Assembly (NCBI RefSeq): GCF_030270585.1
Contig: NZ_BSYI01000001.1
Location: 186,001 to 250,000 of the forward strand
Reading direction: 5' to 3'
Length of the DNA stretch: 64,000 nt
Source: Paralimibaculum aggregatum
GTDB taxonomy: Bacteria; Pseudomonadota; Alphaproteobacteria; Rhodobacterales; Rhodobacteraceae
The translations under genes and the position numbers were made by a program. The notes below the pieces were generated by a model. The model worked only from the letters and a program-made list of their open reading frames with translations. It was not told the DNA's origin and did no database searches. Of the stretch, positions 8,406 to 17,896 are shown piece by piece (positions within the stretch are counted from its first letter, which is position 1; each line of letters opens with the position of its first letter).

Positions 8406-9425
8406 TCAGAAGGCGGCGGCACCGGCGGCCGCGCCCCTAGGGCGCACGCGGCCCGGCCAGGGCAGCGGTTCGTGCTCCGGCCGCGACGGCTCGGCGCGGA
8501 ACCCGCCGTTCTCGATCGCCTCGGCCCAGTCGAAGGCGGTGATCTGGGCATCCTCCGAAAGCCCGGCGAGGCTGTCGCCAAGCCCCGCCTTCAGCCGGGT
8601 GACCAGCGATATCACCGCATCGAGGCGGAAGCTCTCGAGGTTGCGCCCGCGCAGCGCATGCTCGAAATCGAGGATCCGCTGCTCGGCCGCGGCGCGGAAC
8701 TCGAGCACCGCCCGCTCCTTCTGCGCCACCAGCATGTGCCGCAACGCCGCCATGTAGGTGCGCGCGGCGGCATTCTCGGAGACCACCCGCTGGAAATCGA
8801 AGAGCGGCATCGAGGCGTGCTCGTTGGTCAGCCCGGGCACCGGCGGCATGGTCAGCCGGCGGTTGAAGAGGTCCATCACGATGGGCTGCAGCGACGGCTC
8901 CGGCGGTTTGACCATGATCAGGTCGAAATCCCCGGTCACCTCCATGAAGGCGAAATCGCCGACCTGCTGGCAACCTTCGAGCGCGGCCTCCAGGATATCG
9001 ACATCCTCGGTCTCGATGGCGCGGCGCAGGCCCTGCCCCTCGCGCTCCTGCTCGCCAAGCCCGTGATAATGCAGCCGGAGGTTCGCCGAACCGGTCTCGC
9101 CGACCGCGCGGCGCGCGATCGCCGCCAGCGCATGGGGCACGGAGGCATGGTCCGCCGGGGCGCAGGGTTGCCAGCCGTGGCGGTCGTTGCGCTCGCGCAC
9201 GCGGGCCGAGACGGAGACCGAGGGGAAGCCTGCGCCGCGGACGGCGGCCAGGTGGCGCGACAGGCGCCGGTCGAAGTCCGTGAAGATGTTGCGCCGCAGG
9301 AGGTGCGAAATGACGAACTCACGCCCCTCGTGGCGCTCGGTATGGAGCACCTCGATCACAGCCACCCGCTCGAGACAAGGCTCGACCACGGATTTGAACA
9401 CAGGCGAAATACGCATTTGCACCAC
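8406..9425 (-). CDS. Protein of unknown function
   Basis: A 339-residue soluble, mixed alpha/beta protein with codon use typical of a real gene. I do not recognise a family. Notable segments are GDFAFMEVTGDFDLIMVKPP around the centre and a helical C-terminal half. There is no signal peptide. Starts are GTG at 9425 (GGAG 4 nt upstream), GTG at 9422, or ATG at 9416. A promoter-like TTAGAC-N18-TATGAT lies upstream on the minus strand (9445-9474). It converges with folK, whose stop is 9 nt away, and diverges from rpoZ. Confidence 0.7.
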   Translation of the reverse strand: MVQMRISPVFKSVVEPCLERVAVIEVLHTERHEGREFVISHLLRRNIFTDFDRRLSRHLAAVRGAGFPSVSVSARVRERNDRHGWQPCAPADHASVPHALAAIARRAVGETGSANLRLHYHGLGEQEREGQGLRRAIETEDVDILEAALEGCQQVGDFAFMEVTGDFDLIMVKPPEPSLQPIVMDLFNRRLTMPPVPGLTNEHASMPLFDFQRVVSENAAARTYMAALRHMLVAQKERAVLEFRAAAEQRILDFEHALRGRNLESFRLDAVISLVTRLKAGLGDSLAGLSEDAQITAFDWAEAIENGGFRAEPSRPEHEPLPWPGRVRPRGAAAGAAAF

Positions 9426-9444
9426 TCACTCCGAATCTGTGTAT

Positions 9445-9474
9445 ATCATAAGGGAATGCCCTGACACTGTCTAA
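9445..9474 (-). promoter_or_regulatory. Sigma-70-like promoter for the unknown gene 8406-9425
   Basis: Reading leftward, a -35 TTAGAC (9474-9469) is followed after 18 bp by a -10 TATGAT (9450-9445), placing the transcription start about 10-15 nt before the GTG/ATG candidates. Assigned by consensus and spacing only. Confidence 0.45.
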
Positions 9475-9525
9475 CCGAAGCTGGCCCCGCAGGGGTTGCA
9501 GGAATGAGACAGCATGTGCCGCATC

Positions 9526-9554
9526 TTGCCAAATCCCCGTCTCTCCCATAGATA
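9526..9554 (+). promoter_or_regulatory. Sigma-70-like promoter for rpoZ-rsh
   Basis: TTGCCA (9526-9531), a 17-bp spacer and TAGATA (9549-9554) form a good housekeeping promoter about 37 bp upstream of the rpoZ ATG. Assigned by consensus and spacing. Confidence 0.5.
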
Positions 9555-9590
9555 ACGAGGCTGATCTCCAAAAACGGAAGGATGCTGCCC

Positions 9591-9950
9591 ATGGCCCGCG
9601 TGACGGTCGAGGATTGCGTCGACAAGGTACCGAATCGATTCGATCTGGTGATGCTCGCCGCCCATCGGGCGCGGGTGATCGCCGCTGGCGCACCGATCAC
9701 GGTGGAGCGCGAGAACGACAAGAACCCCGTCGTCGCGCTGCGCGAGATCGCCGAGAAGACCGTCGTGCCCGACGAGCTGCTCGAGGACGCCATCGAGAGC
9801 CACCAGCGCCATATCGAGGTGGACGAGCCCGAAGAGGACAACATGGCCGCGCTGATGGGCCCCGGCCCCGACAGCGATGCGCAGCCGGAATCCGACGAGC
9901 TCGACGAGGAGAAGCTGCTCCGGGCCCTGATGGCCGAGCAGGGCAAGTAA
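9591..9950 (+). CDS. rpoZ: RNA polymerase omega subunit
   Basis: Small subunit that assists assembly of RNA polymerase and shapes its ppGpp response. The 119-residue protein starts [28 protein letters not shown], the classic omega N-terminus, with [11 protein letters not shown], followed by an acidic tail. The ATG at 9591 is preceded by GGAAGGA at 7 nt; an in-frame ATG at 9582 is less well placed. The (p)ppGpp synthase/hydrolase gene follows 39 nt downstream, the usual rpoZ-rsh pair of this order. Confidence 0.96.
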   Translation: MARVTVEDCVDKVPNRFDLVMLAAHRARVIAAGAPITVERENDKNPVVALREIAEKTVVPDELLEDAIESHQRHIEVDEPEEDNMAALMGPGPDSDAQPESDELDEEKLLRALMAEQGK

Positions 9951-9989
9951 CGAGGGGGCCGCGACCCTCGGGCCGCGGCGGAAGATGCC

Positions 9990-12185
9990 GTGATCCGGGC
10001 CTACGAACTCGTCGACCGCGTCCGGGATTACAACCCCAACACGGATGTGAACCTGCTCCTGCGCGCCTATGTGTTCGGCGCGCGGGCCCATGGCGGCCAG
10101 ACCCGCGCCAGCGGCGAGCCCTATTTCACCGGGCATCCGCTCGAGGTCGCCTGGATCCTCACCGAGTTCCGGCTCGACGACGCGACCATCGTCACCGCGC
10201 TGCTGCACGACACGGTCGAGGACACCGACGCCACCGAGGACGAGATCACCGAGCTCTTCGGCGCCGAGATCGCCGGGCTGGTGTCCGGCGTCACCAAGCT
10301 CACCAAGCTCGAGCTCTCCTCCGCCGAGAGCGCCCAGGCGGAGAATTTCCGCAAGCTGCTGCTCGCCATGGCCAAGGATGTGCGGGTGCTGCTGGTCAAG
10401 CTCGCCGACCGGCTGCACAACATGCGCACCATCGAGCATCTGAAGCCGGAGAAGAAGGCCCGCATCGCCCGCGAGACGATGGAGATCTATGCCCCGCTCG
10501 CCGGCCGCATGGGCATGCAGAACATGCGCGAGCAGCTCGAGGATCTCGCCTTCGGCGCGCTGAACCCCGAGGGCCGCACCTCGATCCTGCGCCGCTTCAT
10601 CAAGCTGCGCCGCGAGACCGGCGACCTGGTTCCGCAGATCAGCGCCGAGATCGCCGAGACGCTGGCCGCCGCCGGGCTGAAGGCCGAGGTGCAGGGGCGC
10701 GAGAAGCGGCCCTATTCGGTCTGGCGCAAGATGGAGGAGAAGCAGACCGCCTTCTCCCAGCTCTCCGACATCTACGGTTTCCGCGTGCTCTGCGAGACCG
10801 AGGAGGACTGCTACGGCGCGCTGGGCGCGATCCACCGCCGCTGGCGCGCGGTGCCGGAGCGCTTCAAGGACTATATCTCGGGCCCCAAGGCCAACGGCTA
10901 CCGCTCGATCCACACCACCGTCTATGGCGCCCGGGCGATGCGCGTCGAGGTGCAGATCCGCACCCGCGAGATGCATGACGTGGCCGAGAGCGGCGTGGCG
11001 GCGCACTGGTCCTACAAGAACGGCGAGCAGGTCTCGAACCGCTTCGCGGTCGATCCGTTCTCGTGGCTGCGCGACCTCGTGGCCCGGCTCGAGAAGGGCG
11101 ACGCGCCGGCGGAGTTCCTCGAGCATGTGAAGCTCGACATGTTCACCGACCAGGTCTTCTGCTTCACGCCGCAGGGCGACGTGGTGGGCCTGCCGCGCGG
11201 CGCGACGCCGATCGACTTCGCCTACGAGATCCACACCCGCGTGGGCGACCACTGCGCCGGTGCGCTGGTCGACGGCCACCGGGTGCCGCTCTGGACCCGG
11301 CTGCGCAACGGCCAGCAGGTGGAGATCATCACCGCCGAGGGCCAGAAGCCCTCGCGCCACTGGATCGACATGGTGAGCACCGGCCGCGCCAAGTCGGCGA
11401 TCCGCCGGGCGCTGCGCGAGCAGCTCCGGGTGGAGCAGATCGCCCTCGGCCGCGACCTCGCGCAGCAGGCCTTCGCCCGCGCCGGCCGCGAGGCCGGGCC
11501 GAAGACGCTGGCCGCGGCCGCCACGGCGCTCACCTTCCCCTCGGTCGACGGCATGCTCTCGGCGATCGCCCGCGGCGAGATCGGGGCGCGCCATGTCGTC
11601 GCGGCGGTCTATCCCGACCAGCCGATCTCGCAGGAAACCGAGGTCTCGCCGCAGCTGCCATCGATGCGGCTGCGCGGCCTGCGCCGGGGCCAGGCGGTGC
11701 GCTACTGCCCGGACTGCATGCCGATCCCCGGCGACCGGGTGATGGGGCTGACGCGGCGCGGCGGGGTCGAGGTGCACGCGATTTCCTGCCCGCATCTGGC
11801 GGATTACGAGGATGCGCTGGAGCGCTGGCAGGATCTCGGCTGGGACCCCGAGGCGGCGGCGCTCGCTACCAATCTCGTGCGGATCTCGCTGACGCTGGCC
11901 AACCAGCCCGGCGCCCTCGGATCGGCCTGCCTGCTGATCGGCGAGCAGGGCGCGAACATCGACAATCTGGTGATCACGACGCGAAAGCCGGATTTCTTTC
12001 TGATGAGCATCACGCTAGAGGTCAGGGACACGAAACATCTCTCTGGAATCCTTACCGCGCTCCGGGCCCAGGACTATGTCAGTCATGCCGACCGCACCAC
12101 TTCGGCGGAGCAGGCCGGCGGGTCGATGGCCAAGGGCCAGTTTCCGGAGCGCGCGCCGGCACTGACCGGCCCGGCTCGGACATGA
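9990..12185 (+). CDS. Bifunctional (p)ppGpp synthetase/hydrolase (Rsh)
   Basis: Makes and degrades the alarmone (p)ppGpp. Domains in order: HD hydrolase (residues about 25-180, with HGGQTRASGEPYFTGHPLEV and LLHDTVEDTDAT), synthetase (about 235-360, with YGFRVLC and KANGYRSIHTTVYG), TGS (about 385-450), a helical/conserved-Cys region, and a C-terminal ACT domain (about 640-715). Both catalytic motifs are intact, as expected for an organism with a single Rsh enzyme. The start is GTG at 9990 with GGAAG just upstream. Length (731) is normal. It is likely cotranscribed with rpoZ. Confidence 0.95.
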   Translation: MIRAYELVDRVRDYNPNTDVNLLLRAYVFGARAHGGQTRASGEPYFTGHPLEVAWILTEFRLDDATIVTALLHDTVEDTDATEDEITELFGAEIAGLVSGVTKLTKLELSSAESAQAENFRKLLLAMAKDVRVLLVKLADRLHNMRTIEHLKPEKKARIARETMEIYAPLAGRMGMQNMREQLEDLAFGALNPEGRTSILRRFIKLRRETGDLVPQISAEIAETLAAAGLKAEVQGREKRPYSVWRKMEEKQTAFSQLSDIYGFRVLCETEEDCYGALGAIHRRWRAVPERFKDYISGPKANGYRSIHTTVYGARAMRVEVQIRTREMHDVAESGVAAHWSYKNGEQVSNRFAVDPFSWLRDLVARLEKGDAPAEFLEHVKLDMFTDQVFCFTPQGDVVGLPRGATPIDFAYEIHTRVGDHCAGALVDGHRVPLWTRLRNGQQVEIITAEGQKPSRHWIDMVSTGRAKSAIRRALREQLRVEQIALGRDLAQQAFARAGREAGPKTLAAAATALTFPSVDGMLSAIARGEIGARHVVAAVYPDQPISQETEVSPQLPSMRLRGLRRGQAVRYCPDCMPIPGDRVMGLTRRGGVEVHAISCPHLADYEDALERWQDLGWDPEAAALATNLVRISLTLANQPGALGSACLLIGEQGANIDNLVITTRKPDFFLMSITLEVRDTKHLSGILTALRAQDYVSHADRTTSAEQAGGSMAKGQFPERAPALTGPART

Positions 12186-12234
12186 TCGCACAGGACTGCG
12201 TGCCGGACCGACCCGGCACGAGAAGGCACAGGCA

Positions 12235-12909
12235 ATGATATTAAAGCGGCGGCACAAGCCCACGAGATGGGCACGCATGCGGGAGTTCCTCTATCCGCGG
12301 AAGGGGTTCTGGCGTGGTTTCGGCTATATCGGCAAGCGGATGCGACGCCTGCCCGACACGCCGCACCGCATCGCGCTCGGCTTCGCCTGCGGCGCCTTCG
12401 CGTCGTTCTCGCCTTTCTTCACGCTGCATTTCTTCGTGGCGGCGTTCTTCGCCTGGCTGCTGCGCGGCAACATCGTCGCGGCACTGTTCGGCACCATCGT
12501 GGGCAACCCGCTGAGCTTTCCGGCCATTGCCTCGAGCTCGCTCTGGCTCGGCCGGCTGGTGATGGGGCGCGAGGGCGGCGGCGCCAATTTCGAGGCGATC
12601 ATGGAGGCCTTCGGTGCGGCCTTCGAGAGCGCCTGGGCCGGAGTGAAGGGCTGGTTCGGCTTCGAGACCGAGAACACCGCCAGCATCCTCAGCTTCCTCG
12701 ATGAGGTCTTCCTGCCCTATCTCGTGGGCGGGGCGATGATCGGCGTCGTCGCGGCCTTCGTGAGCTACTGGATCCTCGGGCCGCTGGTCGCCGCCTACCA
12801 GACCGGCCGGCAGCGCCGGATCGAGCGCCGCGCCGCCGAGCGCCGCCAGGCCATCGACGAGGAACTCTCCGCCTATGAGACCCATGACCGAACGGGCGAC
12901 AACGCCTGA
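12235..12909 (+). CDS. DUF2062 membrane protein
   Basis: A 224-residue protein with the DUF2062 pattern: a basic N-terminus, RLPDTPHRIALGFACGAFASFSPFF, then hydrophobic helices containing GTIVGNPLSFPAIASSSLWLG, a loop, a further membrane segment near residues 160-185, and a basic, charged C-terminal tail. The family is widespread near rsh/pdxJ in Rhodobacterales, but its molecular role is unknown. It starts at the ATG at 12235, 50 nt after rsh, and probably belongs to the same transcript. Confidence 0.88.
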   Translation: MILKRRHKPTRWARMREFLYPRKGFWRGFGYIGKRMRRLPDTPHRIALGFACGAFASFSPFFTLHFFVAAFFAWLLRGNIVAALFGTIVGNPLSFPAIASSSLWLGRLVMGREGGGANFEAIMEAFGAAFESAWAGVKGWFGFETENTASILSFLDEVFLPYLVGGAMIGVVAAFVSYWILGPLVAAYQTGRQRRIERRAAERRQAIDEELSAYETHDRTGDNA

Positions 12910-12966
12910 GAGGTCCGCTATTCCTGTCCCGGGTCCCGATACGACACGACCGGAAGGAGCGCCGCG

Positions 12967-13764
12967 ATGAGCCAGACCAGCGACACCCCGCGCCAGCCCG
13001 TCGGGCGGCTGCGCCTCGGCGTCAACATCGACCACGTGGCCACCGTGCGCAATGCCCGCGGCGGCAGCACGCCCGATCCCGTCCGCGCCGCGCGGCTGGC
13101 CGAGAGCGCGGGCGCCGACGGCATCACCGCGCATCTGCGCGAGGACCGGCGGCACATCTCCGACGCCGATATCGAGCGGCTGATCGCCGCCATCGAGCGC
13201 CCGCTCAACTTCGAGATGGCGGCCACCGACGAGATGCAGGCGATCGCGCTGCGCCACCGGCCGCACGCCGTCTGCATCGTGCCCGAGCGGCGCGAGGAGC
13301 GCACCACCGAGGGCGGGCTCGAGGTCGCGGCCGACGAGAACCGGCTGGCCCATTTCATCGGGCCGCTGCGCGAGGCGGGCTGCCGCGTCTCGATCTTCAT
13401 CGCGGCGGATGCGCGCCAGATCGAGGCGGCGCACCGGATCGGCGCGGCGGTGATCGAGCTGCACACCGGCGCCTATTGCGACGCCCATGCCGAGGGCCGC
13501 TTCGCCGAGCGCGACACCGAGCTCGAGCGGCTGCGCGAAATGGCGCGGTTCGCGCATTCGCTGGGGCTCGAGGTCCATGCCGGGCACGGGCTGACCTTCG
13601 ACACCGTCTCCCCGGTCGCGGCCTTTCCGGAGGTGGTGGAGCTCAACATCGGGCATTTCCTCGTCGGGGAGGCGATCTTCACCGGGCTCGACGCGGCGAT
13701 CCGGCGGATGCGCGCGCTGATGGACCAGTCGCGCCGCGACGCCTTCGGCGAGGGCGCGGCGTGA
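12967..13764 (+). CDS. pdxJ: Pyridoxine 5'-phosphate synthase
   Basis: Condenses 1-deoxy-xylulose 5-phosphate with 3-amino-2-oxopropyl phosphate in vitamin B6 synthesis. The 265-residue barrel starts [19 protein letters not shown] and has [60 protein letters not shown] and [14 protein letters not shown], all PdxJ signatures. GGAAGGAG lies just upstream of the ATG. Its TGA overlaps the GTG of the next gene (GTGA). Confidence 0.97.
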   Translation: MSQTSDTPRQPVGRLRLGVNIDHVATVRNARGGSTPDPVRAARLAESAGADGITAHLREDRRHISDADIERLIAAIERPLNFEMAATDEMQAIALRHRPHAVCIVPERREERTTEGGLEVAADENRLAHFIGPLREAGCRVSIFIAADARQIEAAHRIGAAVIELHTGAYCDAHAEGRFAERDTELERLREMARFAHSLGLEVHAGHGLTFDTVSPVAAFPEVVELNIGHFLVGEAIFTGLDAAIRRMRALMDQSRRDAFGEGAA

Positions 13765-14384
13765 GCGGGGCCGAGCTGGCGCTGCTGCTGCTCGCCTGGG
13801 TGCTCGGCGGCGCCAGCCCCGGCCCGGCGACCATGGCGCTGGCGAGCACCGGCATGTCCCGCGGGCGGGCGCCGGCACTGGCGCTGGCGGCCGGGATCGT
13901 CACCGGATCGGCAGCCTGGGGCGTGCTGGCGGCGCTCGGGCTCGGCGCGCTCATGCTGACCCATGCCTGGGCGGCGGAGGCGCTGCGCCTTGCCGGCGCC
14001 GCCTATATCCTCTGGCTCGCGGTGAAAGCGCTGCGCTCGGCGATGCGGCCCGGCACGCCGCCGCCCGCCGCCATGGCGCGCGGCGGGCTCTGGCGGGTCT
14101 ATCTCGGCGGCACGCTGCTGCATCTGACCAATCCCAAGGCGATCTTCTCCTGGGGTGCGGTCTATGCCGTCGCGGTGCCCGCCGATGCCGGGGCGGCGGA
14201 GCTCGCCAGCATCGGGCTGATGCTGATGGCCGGCTCGGTTTTCGTCTTCTTCGGCTATGCATGGCTCTTCTCCACCGGCGCGGCAATGGCCTGCTACCTC
14301 CGCCTGCGGCGCTGGATCGAGGGCGCCTTCGGCCTGCTCTTCGGCAGCGCGGCGCTGGCGCTGCTGACCGCGAGGCCCGGATGA
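13761..14384 (+). CDS. LysE-family amino-acid exporter
   Basis: A 207-residue inner-membrane protein of the LysE/RhtB exporter family with about six hydrophobic helices. The early [22 protein letters not shown] motif and [16 protein letters not shown] are typical. Its substrate cannot be read from sequence; amino acids or derivatives are usual. The GTG start at 13761 overlaps the pdxJ stop (GTGA), and its own stop overlaps the acpS ATG (ATGA), so three genes are translationally coupled. Confidence 0.88.
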   Translation: MSGAELALLLLAWVLGGASPGPATMALASTGMSRGRAPALALAAGIVTGSAAWGVLAALGLGALMLTHAWAAEALRLAGAAYILWLAVKALRSAMRPGTPPPAAMARGGLWRVYLGGTLLHLTNPKAIFSWGAVYAVAVPADAGAAELASIGLMLMAGSVFVFFGYAWLFSTGAAMACYLRLRRWIEGAFGLLFGSAALALLTARPG

Positions 14385-14800
14385 TCATCGGCATCGGCTC
14401 GGACCTTGCGGATATCCGCCGCATCGAGCGCACGCTGGAGCGCTGGGGCGACCGCTTCGTGCAGCGCGTCTTCACCGAGATCGAGCAGGCGAAATCCGAC
14501 CGGCGGCGCGAGCGTGCCGCCTCCTACGCCAAGCGCTGGGCGGCCAAGGAGGCCTGCTCCAAGGCGCTCGGCACCGGGCTGCGCATGGGGGTGGCCTGGC
14601 GCGAGATGGGGGTGGTGAACCTGCCCTCGGGCCAGCCGACCATGCAGCTCGCCGGCGGCGCGGCCCAGCGCCTCGCCGGGCTCGTGCCCCCCGGCCACCG
14701 CGCCCATGTCCACCTCACCATCACCGACGACCACCCCTATGCCCAGGCCTTCGTGGTGATCGAGGCCCGTCCGATCATGAGCGCCGGCTCCCAGCGCTGA
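14381..14800 (+). CDS. acpS: Holo-[acyl-carrier-protein] synthase
   Basis: Transfers the 4'-phosphopantetheine arm of coenzyme A to acyl carrier protein. [16 protein letters not shown] at the N-terminus carries the metal-binding Asp, and [16 protein letters not shown] carries the catalytic Glu and Lys. At 139 residues it is typical. The ATG at 14381 overlaps the upstream stop. lepB follows after 76 nt. Confidence 0.96.
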   Translation: MIIGIGSDLADIRRIERTLERWGDRFVQRVFTEIEQAKSDRRRERAASYAKRWAAKEACSKALGTGLRMGVAWREMGVVNLPSGQPTMQLAGGAAQRLAGLVPPGHRAHVHLTITDDHPYAQAFVVIEARPIMSAGSQR

Positions 14801-14876
14801 CGCCCCCTGCCTTGACAGCCCGGCCCGCGCTCGCCACTTAGGCGCAGCCCCAGACCAAGAGAGAGCGCCGCCCCCC

Positions 14877-15776
14877 ATGGCCAAGACCGCGACCAAGAAG
14901 GACGGCGTGTTCGACACGCTCAAGACGATCTTCTGGGCCCTCCTGATCGCAGGCGCCTTCCGCACCATCCTGTTCCAACCGTTCTCGATTCCGAGCGGCT
15001 CGATGAAGCCGGAGCTGCTGATCGGCGACTATCTCTTCGTCTCGAAATTCGCCTATGGCTATTCGCGCTATTCCCTGCCCTTCTCGCCGGAATGGGACTG
15101 GCTGTTCGACGGCGGCCGGATCCTCGGCAGCGAGCCCGAGCGCGGCGATGTGGTGGTGTTCAAGCATCCGCAGCGCGACGCCTGCAGCCAGGGCGCGCTC
15201 GAGCAGATCGGCGATTTCGCGCTGCGCCTCGCGCAGGTCCGCTCCGGCCCGGTCGAGGACGACTGCGTCGACTACGTCAAGCGCATCGTCGGTCTGCCGG
15301 GCGACCGGATCCAGGTGAAGGCCGGCATCCTGCACATCAACGGCGAGGCGCTGCCCACCGAGCGGGTGGCGGATTTCATCGAACCGCGCATCCGCCTCGG
15401 CAGCCCGCCGCGCTTTCCCAACTGCGTCAACGGGCCGGTGCCCACCGGCGGCGCCTGCGCCAAGGAGCAGTTCGTCGAGACCTTCCCCGGCGGGCGCAGC
15501 CACCGCATCCTCAACATCCGCGGCACCGTGGGCGGCACCCAGGGGCTGGCGGTCGGCGGGGCCGACAACACGCCGGTCTTCACCGTGCCGGAGGGGCATT
15601 TCTTCTTCATGGGCGACAACCGCGACAATTCGGTGGACAGCCGGTTCGGCGAGGTCGGCATGGTGCCCTTCGAGAACCTGATCGGCCGGGCCGACGTGGT
15701 GGCGCTGTCCTCCGAGGGCGCCTTCTACGAGATCTGGAACTGGCGCTTCGACCGGTTCTTCAAGAGCATTGACTGA
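14877..15776 (+). CDS. lepB: Signal peptidase I
   Basis: Removes signal peptides from secreted proteins at the inner membrane. The 299-residue protein has one N-terminal membrane anchor (about residues 18-36), the catalytic serine in IPSGSMKPELLIGD (Ser42), the general-base lysine in DYVKRIVGLPGDR (Lys135) and the GDNRDNSVDSR box near the C-terminus. Between the serine and lysine strands lies an insertion of roughly 25 residues with two cysteines (Cys103 and Cys130) that could form a periplasmic disulfide; this is less usual. It is followed by rnc, era and recO as in other Rhodobacterales. Confidence 0.96.
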   Translation: MAKTATKKDGVFDTLKTIFWALLIAGAFRTILFQPFSIPSGSMKPELLIGDYLFVSKFAYGYSRYSLPFSPEWDWLFDGGRILGSEPERGDVVVFKHPQRDACSQGALEQIGDFALRLAQVRSGPVEDDCVDYVKRIVGLPGDRIQVKAGILHINGEALPTERVADFIEPRIRLGSPPRFPNCVNGPVPTGGACAKEQFVETFPGGRSHRILNIRGTVGGTQGLAVGGADNTPVFTVPEGHFFFMGDNRDNSVDSRFGEVGMVPFENLIGRADVVALSSEGAFYEIWNWRFDRFFKSID

Positions 15777-15815
15777 GGCGGCGGCCAGCGTGCCGGCCCG
15801 CCGGGCGCGGCGCTG

Positions 15816-16514
15816 ATGGCCCGGCCGCAGGGCGCCCGCGGGCTCACCGCCTTCGCCGAGCGGATCGGCCACCGCTTCGCCGATCCCGAGCTGCTCGAGA
15901 CCGCGCTCACCCATCCGTCCGCAGGCTCGCCGGCCCGGCCCGACAACCAGCGCCTAGAGTTCCTCGGCGACCGGGTGCTGGGCCTGGTGATCGCCGAGGC
16001 GCTGCTCGAGGCCTATCCGAAGGAGGCCGAGGGCGGGCTCGCGCCCCGGCTCAACGCGCTGGTGCGCCGCGAGGCGCTGGCCGAGATCGCCGAGGAGATC
16101 GGGCTCGGCCCGGAGATCCGCCTCGGCCGCTCCGAGAGCATGTCGGGCGGGCGGCGCAAGGCGGCGATCCTGGCCGATGCCATGGAGGCGGTGATCGCGG
16201 CGGTCTATCTCGACGGCGGCTTCGCCGCGGCGCGCGAGGCGGTGCTCGGGCTCTGGGCGCCGCGGATCCGCGCGGTCCGCGCGGCGCCCGTGGACGCCAA
16301 GACCAAGGCGCAGGAATGGGCGCAGGCACGCGGGCTGGCGCCGCCGGTCTATACCGCGCTCAGCCGCACCGGGCCCGACCATGCGCCGCGCTTCACCGTC
16401 GAGGCGGCGCTGCAGACAGGGGCCCGGGCCGAGGGCACCGCGGCCTCGAAGAAGGCGGCGGAACAGGCGGCGGCCGAGGCTCTACTGGCGGCGCTGCGAG
16501 AGGAGAAGCCATGA
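15816..16514 (+). CDS. rnc: Ribonuclease III
   Basis: Cleaves double-stranded RNA in rRNA and mRNA processing. The 232-residue protein has the signature NQRLEFLGDRVLGLVIA (catalytic Glu/Asp), LADAMEAVIAAVYLDGG (second acidic pair) and a C-terminal double-stranded-RNA-binding domain (about residues 155-228, ending ASKKAAEQAAAEALL). Length is normal. The stop overlaps the era ATG (ATGA). Confidence 0.96.
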   Translation: MARPQGARGLTAFAERIGHRFADPELLETALTHPSAGSPARPDNQRLEFLGDRVLGLVIAEALLEAYPKEAEGGLAPRLNALVRREALAEIAEEIGLGPEIRLGRSESMSGGRRKAAILADAMEAVIAAVYLDGGFAAAREAVLGLWAPRIRAVRAAPVDAKTKAQEWAQARGLAPPVYTALSRTGPDHAPRFTVEAALQTGARAEGTAASKKAAEQAAAEALLAALREEKP

Positions 16515-17464
16515 CAGGCGAGGACGACACCGTGCCCGGCGCCGGGCCGGAAGGGGGTGCGACCCGCTGCGGCTTCGTCGCGCTGATCGGCGAGCCCAAT
16601 GCCGGCAAGTCGAGCCTGCTCAACCGGCTGGTCGGGGCCAAGGTCTCGATCGTGACGCACAAGGTGCAGACCACCCGCGGGCGGATCCGCGGCGTGGTGA
16701 TCGACGGCGGGGCGCAGATCGTCTTCGTCGACACGCCCGGGCTGTTCCGCCCGCGACGTCGGCTCGACCGGGCGATGGTCGCCGCCGCCTGGGCCGGTGC
16801 TGTGGAGGCCGATGCGGTGGTGCTGCTGGTCGAGGCGCATCGCGGCATCACCGAGGGGGTCGATGCGATCCTCGAGGCGCTGCCGGAGACCCTGCCCGAG
16901 GGCCGGCCGGTGGCGCTGGCGATCAACAAGATCGACCGGGTGCCGCACGAGACGCTGCTGCCGCTTTCCGCCGCGCTGAACGAACGGCGCGACTTTGCCG
17001 CCACCTTCCTGATCTCCGCCACCCGCGGCGCCGGGGTCGAGGATCTCAGGGGCTGGCTCGGCGGCCGGATGCCGGAAGGGCCCTGGCACTACCCGGAGGA
17101 CCAGGTGGCGGACATGCCGCTGCGCCTGATCGCCGCCGAGATCACCCGCGAGAAGCTGATGCTGCGGCTGCACCAGGAGCTGCCCTACGAGCTGACGGTG
17201 GAGACCGAGAGCTGGCAGGAGCGCGAGGACGGCTCGGTGCGGATCGACCAGGTGGTCTACGTGGCGCGCGACGGGCACAAGGGCATCGTGCTGGGCGCCA
17301 AGGGCGCGACGGTCAAGGCCGTCGGCACCGAGGCGCGGGTCGAGATCGCGGAGCTGATCGGGCAGCGGGCGCATCTCTTCATCCAGGTCAAGGTGCGCCC
17401 CGGCTGGCTCGACGAGCCGGCGCGCTACCGCGAGATCGGCCTCGACTATTCCGATGGCGGCTGA
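16511..17464 (+). CDS. era: GTPase Era
   Basis: Essential GTPase that matures 16S rRNA and checks 30S assembly. The 317-residue product has G1 GEPNAGKSS, G2 around TTRGRIRG, G3 DTPG, G4 NKID, G5 SATRG, and a C-terminal KH domain with GHKGIVLGAKGATVKAVG. The ATG at 16511 overlaps the rnc stop. A GC-rich repeat (17477-17553) separates it from the next gene. Confidence 0.96.
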   Translation: MTGEDDTVPGAGPEGGATRCGFVALIGEPNAGKSSLLNRLVGAKVSIVTHKVQTTRGRIRGVVIDGGAQIVFVDTPGLFRPRRRLDRAMVAAAWAGAVEADAVVLLVEAHRGITEGVDAILEALPETLPEGRPVALAINKIDRVPHETLLPLSAALNERRDFAATFLISATRGAGVEDLRGWLGGRMPEGPWHYPEDQVADMPLRLIAAEITREKLMLRLHQELPYELTVETESWQEREDGSVRIDQVVYVARDGHKGIVLGAKGATVKAVGTEARVEIAELIGQRAHLFIQVKVRPGWLDEPARYREIGLDYSDGG

Positions 17465-17476
17465 CCGGGACGGCCC

Positions 17477-17553
17477 GCGCCCCCGCACGCCGCACGGACG
17501 GGGGCGCCCACCCGCCCACCCCGCCCCCGTCCCCGCGGCGCGCGGGGGCGCGG
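17477..17553. repeat. GC-rich extragenic repeat, copy 1 (C-rich on + strand)
   Basis: About 77 bp between era and the DUF1491 gene that recurs in inverted orientation at 18741-18819. A 33-bp core (17497-17529) matches its partner perfectly. The minus strand of 17507-17534 has six runs of three to five G separated by one or two bases, a textbook G-quadruplex motif. The transcribed strand of this operon would carry the C-rich version here. Confidence 0.75.
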
Positions 17554-17560
17554 AGGCGCC

Positions 17561-17893
17561 ATGAGCCGGCTCACCACCGAGTTCTGGATCGGCGCCTATC
17601 TCGCGCAGCTCCGCACCGAGGGCATCCCGGCCTATCTGCCGCATCGGGGCGATCCGCAGGCCGGGGCGGTGCTCGTGAAGCTCGCCTTCATGAACGGGAA
17701 AGCAAGTCTGTTCACCAGACATTACGGACCCGACGGCCATCTTGTCTGGCATGCGGAGCCGGAGAACCGGCCGGAGCCGGAGATCGACGATGCGATCCGG
17801 CGGCGCCTGGGATATGATCGGGATCTCTGGGTCGTGGAGATCGAGGATCCGGGGGGGCGGCATCTGCTGGACCGTCCGGGACTGGAGGACTGA
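17561..17893 (+). CDS. DUF1491 family protein
   Basis: A 110-residue protein beginning MSRLTTEFWIGAYLAQLRTEGIPAYL, with DPQAGAVLVKLAFMNGKASLFTR and a DLWVVEIEDPGGRHLLDRPGLED ending. This is the DUF1491 pattern found next to recO in Rhodobacterales. No catalytic motif is evident and the function is unknown. recO starts 4 nt after the stop, so the two are coupled. The pair is bracketed by the inverted GC-rich repeats. Confidence 0.87.
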   Translation: MSRLTTEFWIGAYLAQLRTEGIPAYLPHRGDPQAGAVLVKLAFMNGKASLFTRHYGPDGHLVWHAEPENRPEPEIDDAIRRRLGYDRDLWVVEIEDPGGRHLLDRPGLED

Positions 17894-17896
17894 GCG

